A stretch of DNA of 64,000 nt, taken from the NCBI GenBank assembly GCA_028622995.1, contig JAJQJQ010000028.1, positions 2,108,001-2,172,000 of the forward strand, read 5' to 3'. Position numbers and translations under genes: made by a program. The notes under the pieces are model-generated. The model did no database searches. It had not been told where the DNA came from and was given only the letters and a program-made list of their open reading frames with translations. The DNA comes from Panagrolaimus kolymaensis (lineage: Eukaryota > Nematoda > Chromadorea > Rhabditida > Panagrolaimidae). Below, piece after piece: positions 54,169-64,000 of the stretch (position 1 is its first letter; each line of letters begins with the position of its first letter).

Positions 54169-57100
54169 ATGAATATTTTGTTCTAAATATTTTTTATTAA
54201 TTATTTCAAAATTATTCCAAACGGGATTTTGAATCGCATACCATTTATGACCTTCAACCAAAAATTATATTTTTACTGTTGCATCAAGCAACAAGCCATG
54301 AGTCAAAACATTAAAGAAACTCGTTTTGAATTAGGGCTTGAATTGGACATATGAATATTTTGTTCTAAATATTTTTTATTAATTATTTCAAAATTATTCC
54401 AAACGGGATTTTGAATCGCATACCATTTATGACCTTCAACCAAAAATTATATTTTTACTGTTGCATCAAGCAACAAGCCATGAGTCAAAACATTAAAGAA
54501 ACTCGTTTTGAATTAGGGCTTGAATTGGACATATGAATATTTTGTTCTAAATATTTTTTATTAATTATTTCAAAATTATTCCAAACGGGATTTTGAATCG
54601 CATACCATTTATGACCTTCAACCAAAAATTATATTTTCACTGTTGCATCAAGCAACAAGCCATGAGTCAAAACATTAATGAAACTCGATTTGAATTAGGG
54701 CTTGAATTGGACATATGAATATTTTGTTCTAAATATTTTTTATTAATTATATAAATATTATTCGCAACGGGATTTTGAATCGCATACCATTTATGACCTT
54801 CAACCAAAAATTATATTTTCACTGTTGCATCAAGCAACAAGCCATGAGTCAAAACATTAATGAAACTCGTTTTGAATTAGGGCTTGAATTGGACATATGA
54901 ATATTTTGTTCTAAATATTTTTTATTAATTATTTCAAAATTATTCCAAACGGGATTTTGAATCGCATACCATTTATGACCTTCAACCAAAAATTATATTT
55001 TTACTGTTGCATCAAGCAACAAGCCATGAGTCAAAACATTAATGAAACTCGTTTTGAATTAGGGCTTGAATTGGACATATGAATATTTTGTTCTAAATAT
55101 TTTTTATTAATTATTTCAAAATTATTCCAAACGGGATTTTGAATCGCATACCATTTATGACCTTCAACCAAAAATTATATTTTCACTGTTGCATCAAGCA
55201 ACAAGCCATGAGTCAAAACATTAATGAAACTCGTTTTGAATTAGGGCTTGAATTGGACATATGAATATTTTGTTCTAAATATTTTTTATTAATTATATAA
55301 ATATTATTCGCAACGGGATTTTGAAACGCATACCATTTATGACCTTCAACCAAAAATTATATTTTTACTGTTGCATCAAGCAACAAGCCATGAGTCAAAA
55401 CATTAATGAAACTCGTTTTGAATTAGGGCTTGAATTGGACATATGAATATTTTGTTCTAAATATTTTTTATTAATTATTTCAAAATTATTCCAAACGGGA
55501 TTTTGAATCGCATACCATTTATGACCTTCAACCAAAAATTATATTTTTACTGTTGCATCAAGCAACAAGCCATGAGTCAAAACATTAAAGAAACTCGTTT
55601 TGAATTAGGGCTTGAATTGGACATATGAATATTTTGTTCTAAATATTTTTTATTAATTATTTCAAAATTATTCCAAACGGGATTTTGAATCGCATACCAT
55701 TTATGACCTTCAACCAAAAATTATATTTTTACTGTTGCATCAAGCAACAAGCCATGAGTCAAAACATTAATGAAACTCGTTTTGAATTAGGGCTTGAATT
55801 GGACATATGAATATTTTGTTCTAAATATTTTTTATTAATTATTTCAAAATTATTCCAAACGGGATTTTGAATCGCATACCATTTATGACCTTCAACCAAA
55901 AATTATATTTTTACTGTTGCATCAAGCAACAAGCCATGAGTCAAAACATTAATGAAACTCGTTTTGAATTAGGGCTTGAATTGGACATATGAATATTTTA
56001 AGCCAAATATTTTTTATTAATTATATAAATATTACTCGCAACGGGATTTTGAAACGCATACCATTTATGACCTTCAACCAAAAATTATATTTTCACTGTT
56101 GCATCAAGCAACAAGCCATGAGTCAAAACATTAAAGAAACTCGTTTTGAATTAGGGCTTGAATTGGACATATGAATATTTTGTTCTAAATATTTTTTATT
56201 AATTATTTCAAAATTATTCCAAACGGGATTTTGAATCGCATACCATTTATGACCTTCAACCAAAAATTATATTTTTACTGTTGCATCAAGCAACAAGCCA
56301 TGAGTCAAAACATTAATGAAACTCGTTTTGAATTAGGGCTTGAATTGGACATATGAATATTTTGTTCTAAATATTTTTTATTAATTATTTCAAAATTATT
56401 CCAAACGGGATTTTGAATCGCATACAAATTATGACCTTCAACCAAAAATTATATTTTTACTGTTGCATCAAGCAACAAGCCATGAGTCAAAACATTAATG
56501 AAACTCGTTTTGAATTAGGGCTTGAATTGGACATATGAATATTTTGTTCTAAATATTTTTTATTAATTATTTCAAAATTATTCCAAACGGGATTTTGAAT
56601 CGCATACCATTTATGACCTTCAACCAAAAATTATATTTTTACTGTTGCATCAAGCAACAAGCCATGAGTCAAAACATTAATGAAACTCGTTTTGAATTAG
56701 GGCTTGAATTGGACATATGAATATTTTGTTCTAAATATTTTTTATTAATTATTTCAAAATTATTCCAAACGGGATTTTGAATCGCATACCATTTATGACC
56801 TTCAACCAAAAATTATATTTTCACTGTTGCATCAAGCAACAAGCCATGAGTCAAAACATTAAAGAAACTCGTTTTGAATTAGGGCTTGAATTGGACATAT
56901 GAATATTTTGTTCTAAATATTTTTTATTAATTATTTCAAAATTATTCCAAACGGGATTTTGAATCGCATACCATTTATGACCTTCAACCAAAAATTATAT
57001 TTTCACTGTTGCATCAAGCAACAAGCCATGAGTCAAAACATTAAAGAAACTCGTTTTGAATTAGGGCTTGAATTGGACATATGAATATTTTGTTCTAAAT

Positions 57101-57444
57101 ATTTTTTATTAATTATTTCAAAATTATTCCAAACGGGATTTTGAATCGCATACCATTTATGACCTTCAACCAAAAATTATATTTTTACTGTTGCATCAAG
57201 CAACAAGCCATGAGTCAAAACATTAATGAAACTCGTTTTGAATTAGGGCTTGAATTGGACATATGAATATTTTGTTCTAAATATTTTTTATTAATTATTT
57301 CAAAATTATTCCAAACGGGATTTTGAATCGCATACAAATTATGACCTTCAACCAAAAATTATATTTTTACTGTTGCATCAAGCAACAAGCCATGAGTCAA
57401 AACATTAATGAAACTCGTTTTGAATTAGGGCTTGAATTGGACAT
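54169..57444 (+). repeat. Mixed F-rich block with ATTAAAG and ATACAAATT units
   Basis: Eighteen units, mostly B-F. ATTAAAG recurs (54169, 54351, 55553 and others), the ACTCGATTTG marker is at about 54682, and the ATACAAATT variant reappears in units at about 56353 and 57263, 910 bp apart. One A unit (55989) has ATTACTCGC. Confidence 0.7.
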
Positions 57445-57723
57445 ATGAATATTTTGTTCTAAATATTTTTTATTAATTATTTCAAAATTATTCCAAACGG
57501 GATTTTGAATCGCATACCATTTATGACCTTCAACCAAAAATTATATTTTTACTGTTGCATCAAGCAACAAGCCATGAGTCAAAACATTAATGAAACTCGT
57601 TTTGAATCGCATACCATTTATGACCTTCAACCAAAAATTATATTTTTACTGTTGCATCAAGCAACAAGCCATGAGTCAAAACATTTATGAAACTCGTTTT
57701 GAATTAGGGCTTGAATTGGACAT
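57445..57723 (+). repeat. Fused monomer with an 85-bp deletion
   Basis: Between successive ATGAATATT starts the distance is 279 bp (182 + 97). The join is at TTTTGAAT, 57600-57607. In a normal F-type unit this octamer occurs both in CTCGTTTTGAATTAGG and, 85 bp later in the next unit, in GGGATTTTGAATCGC. Everything between the two copies plus one copy is missing, as expected for deletion between short direct repeats. Confidence 0.92.
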
Positions 57724-60700
57724 ATGAATATTTTGTTCTAAATATTTTTTATTAATTATTTCAAAATTATTCCAAACGGGATTTTGAATCGCATACCATT
57801 TATGACCTTCAACAAAAAATTATATTTTTACTGTTGCATCAAGCAACAAGCCATGAGTCAAAACATTAATGAAACTCGTTTTGAATTAGGGCTTGAATTG
57901 GACATATGAATATTTTGTTCTAAATATTTTTTATTAATTATATAAATATTATTCGCAACGGGATTTTGAAACGCATACCATTTATGACCTTCAACCAAAA
58001 ATTATATTTTTACTGTTGCATCAAGCAACAAGCCATGAGTCAAAACATTAATGAAACTCGTTTTGAATTAGGGCTTGAATTGGACATATGAATATTTTGT
58101 TCTAAATATTTTTTATTAATTATTTCAAAATTATTCCAAACGGGATTTTGAATCGCATACCATTTATGACCTTCAACAAAAAATTATATTTTTACTGTTG
58201 CATCAAGCAACAAGCCATGAGTCAAAACATTAATGAAACTCGTTTTGAATTAGGGCTTGAATTGGACATATGAATATTTTGTTCTAAATATTTTTTATTA
58301 ATTATATAAATATTATTCGCAACGGGATTTTGAAACGCATACCATTTATGACCTTCAACCAAAAATTATATTTTTACTGTTGCATCAAGCAACAAGCCAT
58401 GAGTCAAAACATTAATGAAACTCGTTTTGAATTAGGGCTTGAATTGGACATATGAATATTTTGTTCTAAATATTTTTTATTAATTATTTCAAAATTATTC
58501 CAAACGGGATTTTGAATCGCATACCATTTATGACCTTCAACCAAAAATTATATTTTTACTGTTGCATCAAGCAACAAGCCATGAGTCAAAACATTAATGA
58601 AACTCGTTTTGAATTAGGGCTTGAATTGGACATATGAATATTTTGTTCTAAATATTTTTTATTAATTATATAAATATTATTCGCAACGGGATTTTGAAAC
58701 GCATACCATTTATGACCTTCAACCAAAAATTATATTTTTACTGTTGCATCAAGCAACAAGCCATGAGTCAAAACATTAATGAAACTCGTTTTGAATTAGG
58801 GCTTGAATTGGACATATGAATATTTTGTTCTAAATATTTTTTATTAATTATTTCAAAATTATTCCAAACGGGATTTTGAATCGCATACCATTTATGACCT
58901 TCAACAAAAAATTATATTTTTACTGTTGCATCAAGCAACAAGCCATGAGTCAAAACATTAATGAAACTCGTTTTGAATTAGGGCTTGAATTGGACATATG
59001 AATATTTTGTTCTAAATATTTTTTATTAATTATATAAATATTATTCGCAACGGGATTTTGAAACGCATACCATTTATGACCTTCAACCAAAAATTATATT
59101 TTTACTGTTGCATCAAGCAACAAGCCATGAGTCAAAACATTAATGAAACTCGTTTTGAATTAGGGCTTGAATTGGACATATGAATATTTTGTTCTAAATA
59201 TTTTTTATTAATTATTTCAAAATTATTCCAAACGGGATTTTGAATCGCATACCATTTATGACCTTCAACCAAAAATTATATTTTTACTGTTGCATCAAGC
59301 AACAAGCCATGAGTCAAAACATTAATGAAACTCGTTTTGAATTAGGGCTTGAATTGGACATATGAATATTTTGTTCTAAATATTTTTTGTTAATTATATA
59401 AATATTATTCGCAACGGGATTTTGAAACGCATACCATTTATGACCTTCAACCAAAAATTATATTTTCACTGTTGCATCAAGCAACAAGCCATGAGTCAAA
59501 ACATTAATGAAACTCGTTTTGAATTAGGGCTTGAATTGGACATATGAATATTTTGTTCTAAATATTTTTTATTAATTATATAAATATTATTCGCAACGGG
59601 ATTTTGAAACGCATACCATTTATGACCTTCAACCAAAAATTATATTTTCACTGTTGCATCAAGCAACAAGCCATGAGTCAAAACATTAATGAAACTCGTT
59701 TTGAATTAGGGCTTGAATTGGACATATGAATATTTTGTTCTAAATATTTTTTATTAATTATTTCAAAATTATTCCAAACGGGATTTTGAATCGCATACCA
59801 TTTATGACCTTCAACCAAAAATTATATTTTTACTGTTGCATCAAGCAACAAGCCATGAGTCAAAACATTAATGAAACTCGTTTTGAATTAGGGCTTGAAT
59901 TGGACATATGAATATTTTGTTCTAAATATTTTTTATTAATTATATAAATATTATTCGCAACGGGATTTTGAAACGCATACCATTTATGACCTTCAACCAA
60001 AAATTATATTTTTACTGTTGCATCAAGCAACAAGCCATGAGTCAAAACATTAATGAAACTCGTTTTGAATTAGGGCTTGAATTGGACATATGAATATTTT
60101 GTTCTAAATATTTTTTATTAATTATTTCAAAATTATTCCAAACGGGATTTTGAATCGCATACCATTTATGACCTTCAACCAAAAATTATATTTTTACTGT
60201 TGCATCAAGCAACAAGCCATGAGTCAAAACATTAATGAAACTCGTTTTGAATTAGGGCTTGAATTGGACATATGAATATTTTGTTCTAAATATTTTTTAT
60301 TAATTATATAAATATTATTCGCAACGGGATTTTGAAACGCATACCATTTATGACCTTCAACCAAAAATTATATTTTTACTGTTGCATCAAGCAACAAGCC
60401 ATGAGTCAAAACATTAATGAAACTCGTTTTGAATTAGGGCTTGAATTGGACATATGAATATTTTGTTCTAAATATTTTTTATTAATTATTTCAAAATTAT
60501 TCCAAACGGGATTTTGAATCGCATACCATTTATGACCTTCAACAAAAAATTATATTTTTACTGTTGCATCAAGCAACAAGCCATGAGTCAAAACATTAAT
60601 GAAACTCGTTTTGAATTAGGGCTTGAATTGGACATATGAATATTTTGTTCTAAATATTTTTTATTAATTATATAAATATTATTCGCAACGGGATTTTGAA

Positions 60701-60999
60701 ACGCATACCATTTATGACCTTCAACCAAAAATTATATTTTTACTGTTGCATCAAGCAACAAGCCATGAGTCAAAACATTAATGAAACTCGTTTTGAATTA
60801 GGGCTTGAATTGGACATATGAATATTTTGTTCTAAATATTTTTTATTAATTATTTCAAAATTATTCCAAACGGGATTTTGAATCGCATACCATTTATGAC
60901 CTTCAACAAAAAATTATATTTTTACTGTTGCATCAAGCAACAAGCCATGAGTCAAAACATTAATGAAACTCGTTTTGAATTAGGGCTTGAATTGGACAT
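57724..60999 (+). repeat. Dimeric F/Y higher-order repeat (364 bp)
   Basis: Eighteen units alternate F and Y almost perfectly, with one doubled Y-C pair at 59362 and 59544. Many of the F units carry CAACAAAAAATT (57724, 58088, 58816, 60454, 60818). Unlike the dimer at 10.3-12.5 kb, all units here are B type. Confidence 0.8.
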
Positions 61000-61909
61000 A
61001 TGAATATTTTGTTCTAAATATTTTTTATTAATTATTTCAAAATTATTCCAAACGGGATTTTGAATCGCATACCATTTATGACCTTCAACCAAAAATTATA
61101 TTTTCACTGTTGCATCAAGCAACAAGCCATGAGTCAAAACATTAATGAAACTCGTTTTGAATTAGGGCTTGAATTGGACATATGAATATTTTGTTCTAAA
61201 TATTTTTTATTAATTATATAAATATTATTCGCAACGGGATTTTGAAACGCATACCATTTATGACCTTCAACCAAAAATTATATTTTTACTGTTGCATCAA
61301 GCAACAAGCCATGAGTCAAAACATTAATGAAACTCGTTTTGAATTAGGGCTTGAATTGGACATATGAATATTTTGTTCTAAATATTTTTTATTAATTATT
61401 TCAAAATTATTCCAAACGGGATTTTGAATCGCATACCATTTATGACCTTCAACCAAAAATTATATTTTCACTGTTGCATCAAGCAACAAGCCATGAGTCA
61501 AAACATTAATGAAACTCGTTTTGAATTAGGGCTTGAATTGGACATATGAATATTTTGTTCTAAATATTTTTTATTAATTATTTCAAAATTATTCCAAACG
61601 GGATTTTGAATCGCATACCATTTATGACCTTCAACCAAAAATTATATTTTTACTGTTGCATCAAGCAACAAGCCATGAGTAAAAACATTAAAGAAACTCG
61701 TTTTGAATTAGGGCTTGAATTGGACATATGAATATTTTGTTCTAAATATTTTTTATTAATTATATAAATATTATTCGCAACGGGATTTTGAAACGCATAC
61801 CATTTATGACCTTCAACCAAAAATTATATTTTTACTGTTGCATCAAGCAACAAGCCATGAGTCAAAACATTAATGAAACTCGTTTTGAATTAGGGCTTGA
61901 ATTGGACAT
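61000..61909 (+). repeat. Mixed five-unit block
   Basis: Units F-C, Y, F-C, F-T with GAGTAAAAACATTAAAG, and Y. It separates the dimeric block from the A-F block at the right end. Confidence 0.7.
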
Positions 61910-64000
61910 ATGAATATTTTAAGCCAAATATTTTTTATTAATTATTTCAAAATTATTCCAAACGGGATTTTGAATCGTATACCATTTATGACCTTCAACC
62001 AAAAATTATATTTTTACTGTTGCATCAAGCAACAAGCCATGAGTCAAAACATTAATGAAACTCGTTTTGAATTAGGGCTTGAATTGGACATATGAATATT
62101 TTAAGCCAAATATTTTTTATTAATTATTTCAAAATTATTCCAAACGGGATTTTGAATCGCATACCATTTATGACCTTCAACCAAAAATTATATTTTTACT
62201 GTTGCATCAAGCAACAAGCCATGAGTCAAAACATTAATGAAACTCGTTTTGAATTAGGGCTTGAATTGGACATATGAATATTTTAAGCCAAATATTTTTT
62301 ATTAATTATTTCAAAATTATTCCAAACGGGATTTTGAATCGCATACCATTTATGACCTTTAACCAAAAATTATATTTTTACTGTTGCATCAAGCAACAAG
62401 CCATGAGTCAAAACATTAATGAAACTCGTTTTGAATTAGGGCTTGAATTGGACATATGAATATTTTAAGCCAAATATTTTTTATTAATTATTTCAAAATT
62501 ATTCCAAACGGGATTTTGAATCGCATACCATTTATGACGTTCAACCAAAAATTATATTTTTACTGTTGCATCAAGCAACAAGCCATGAGTCAAAACATTA
62601 ATGAAACTCGTTTTGAATTAGGGCTTGAATTGGACATATGAATATTTTGTTCTAAATATTTTTTATTAATTATTTCAAAATTATTCCAAACGGGATTTTG
62701 AATCGCATACCATTTATGACCTTTAACCAAAAATTATATTTTTACTGTTGCATCAAGCAACAAGCCATGAGTCAAAACATTAATGAAACTCGTTTTGAAT
62801 TAGGGCTTGAATTGGACATATGAATATTTTAAGCCAAATTTTTTTTATTAATTATTTCAAAATTATTCCAAACGGGATTTTGAATCGCATACCATTTATG
62901 ACCTTCAACCAAAAATTATATTTTTACTGTTGCATCAAGCAACAAGCCATGAGTCAAAACATTAATGAAACTCGTTTTGAATTAGGGCTTGAATTGGACA
63001 TATGAATATTTTGTTCTAAATATTTTTTATTAATTATTTCAAAATTATTCCAAACGGGATTTTGAATCGCATACCATTTATGACCTTCAACCAAAAATTA
63101 TATTTTTACTGTTGCATCAAGCAACAAGCCATGAGTCAAAACATTAATGAAACTCGTTTTGAATTAGGGCTTGAATTGGACATATGAATATTTTAAGCCA
63201 AATTTTTTTTATTAATTATTTCAAAATTATTCCAAACGGGATTTTGAATCGCATACCATTTATGACCTTCAACCAAAAATTATATTTTTACTGTTGCATC
63301 AAGCAACAAGCCATGAGTCAAAACATTAATGAAACTCGTTTTGAATTAGGGCTTGAATTGGACATATGAATATTTTAAGCCAAATATTTTTTATTAATTA
63401 TTTCAAAATTATTCCAAACGGGATTTTGAATCGCATACCATTTATGACCTTTAACCAAAAATTATATTTTTACTGTTGCATCAAGCAACAAGCCATGAGT
63501 CAAAACATTAATGAAACTCGTTTTGAATTAGGGCTTGAATTGGACATATGAATATTTTGTTCTAAATATTTTTTATTAATTATTTCAAAATTATTCCAAA
63601 CGGGATTTTGAATCGCATACCATTTATGACCTTCAACCAAAAATTATATTTTTACTGTTGCATCAAGCAACAAGCCATGAGTCAAAACATTAATGAAACT
63701 CGTTTTGAATTAGGGCTTGAATTGGACATATGAATATTTTAAGCCAAATTTTTTTTATTAATTATTTCAAAATTATTCCAAACGGGATTTTGAATCGCAT
63801 ACCATTTATGACCTTCAACCAAAAATTATATTTTTACTGTTGCATCAAGCAACAAGCCATGAGTCAAAACATTAATGAAACTCGTTTTGAATTAGGGCTT
63901 GAATTGGACATATGAATATTTTGTTCTAAATATTTTTTATTAATTATTTCAAAATTATTCCAAACGGGATTTTGAATCGCATACCATTTATGACCTTCAA
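61910..64000 (+). repeat. Recombinant A-F monomer block, cut by the window end
   Basis: A units here carry the F right half (TTCAAAATTATTCCA, AATCGC); almost everywhere else A is joined to Y. A-F units start at 61910, 62092, 62274, 62456, 62820, 63184, 63366 and 63730, mixed with B-F units. AAATTTTTTTTATT marks 62820, 63184 and 63730, and CCTTTAACC marks 62274, 62638 and 63366. The array is still intact at the last base. Confidence 0.85.

Larger units (their letters stand above)
5938..64000 (+). repeat. 182-bp tandem satellite array, continues past the window
   Basis: About 58 kb of uninterrupted head-to-tail 182-bp monomers, counted from the conserved ATGAATATTTT. There are 318 full-length units, one 97-bp remnant and a final 89-bp piece. 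One consensus monomer counted by hand has 50 G/C of 182 (about 27%). All copies share orientation. Length departs from 182 only at about 16607 (+1) and 57600 (-85). Main variant sites: A/B (AAGCC or GTTCT, bases 11-15); F/Y (TTCAAAATTATTCCA with AATCGC, or ATAAATATTATTCGC with AAACGC); T/C in ATATTTTTACTG or ATATTTTCACTG; and ATTAATG or ATTAAAG. Each unit carries two short inverted repeats. No transposon or gene interrupts it. Function is not shown by sequence; large homogeneous satellites typically form heterochromatin. Confidence 0.97.

Noticed and set aside
5938..64000. Dozens of repeated 61-codon ORFs as a gene family
   Set aside because: They are the same satellite monomer read in one frame. 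The period is not a multiple of three, most units carry a stop, and no protein family is recognisable.
6120..64000. CENP-B box in the monomer (ATTCGCAACGGGA in Y units)
   Set aside because: The core needs TTCG and CGGG separated by seven bases (NTTCGNNNNANNCGGGN). Here the gap is three bases, and F units have TTCC. It is a partial resemblance only.
5938..64000. CRISPR array
   Set aside because: The repeated unit is 182 bp with no short repeat/unique spacer alternation; every base of the unit is repeated, so it is a satellite.

Overview
This is eukaryotic DNA, most likely from a nematode. The first 5.2 kb holds compact genes with spliceosomal introns of 45-65 bp, T-rich acceptors ending TTTTAG or TTTTCAG, and AT-rich spacers. 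The conceptual proteins are a sigma-class glutathione S-transferase and the replication factor MCM10. Species and clade cannot be fixed from this window.

Layout. (1) 77-487: a short, bacterial-looking SleB/Hydrolase_2-type cell-wall hydrolase, preceded by a strong splice or trans-splice acceptor; it is a candidate for horizontal acquisition. (2) 488-1651: AT-rich spacer with a doubtful small spliced ORF, a GA-rich tract, and a GC-rich patch with two copies of an 8-bp palindrome. (3) 1652-2472: sigma-class GST in two exons, joined by an intron that only works as a GC-AG intron. (4) 2597-5200, minus strand: a complete nine-exon MCM10 gene encoding 730 residues, with every intron phase agreeing. 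Its 3' end faces the GST gene 124 bp away. An E2F-type site lies about 130 bp upstream of its start codon. (5) 5201-5724: promoter/spacer. (6) from about 5725: a degenerate satellite edge. (7) 5938-64000 and beyond the right end: one uninterrupted, head-to-tail satellite array with a 182-bp monomer of about 27% GC.

The satellite fills about 91% of the window: 318 full-length monomers, one 97-bp remnant and a final 89-bp piece. Spacing is exactly 182 bp throughout except for a 1-bp insertion near 16607 and an 85-bp deletion at 57600-57607, which sits on an 8-bp microhomology. Sequence variation is modular: an A/B switch (AAGCC versus GTTCT near the start), an F/Y switch about 40 bp downstream, a T/C site and an ATG/AAG site. 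These combine into local higher-order repeats of 2, 3, 4, 5 and 7 monomers and a 13-monomer block copied at an offset of 3822 bp. Most rare variants are confined to one part of the array. This is the pattern expected from repeated local unequal exchange or amplification.

The genes share no evident pathway: detoxification or lipid-mediator GST, DNA replication initiation, peptidoglycan hydrolysis. The notable contexts are the MCM10 promoter lying within about 0.7 kb of a very long satellite block, and a bacterial-type hydrolase among animal genes. I see no CRISPR array, transposase, rRNA or tRNA gene.
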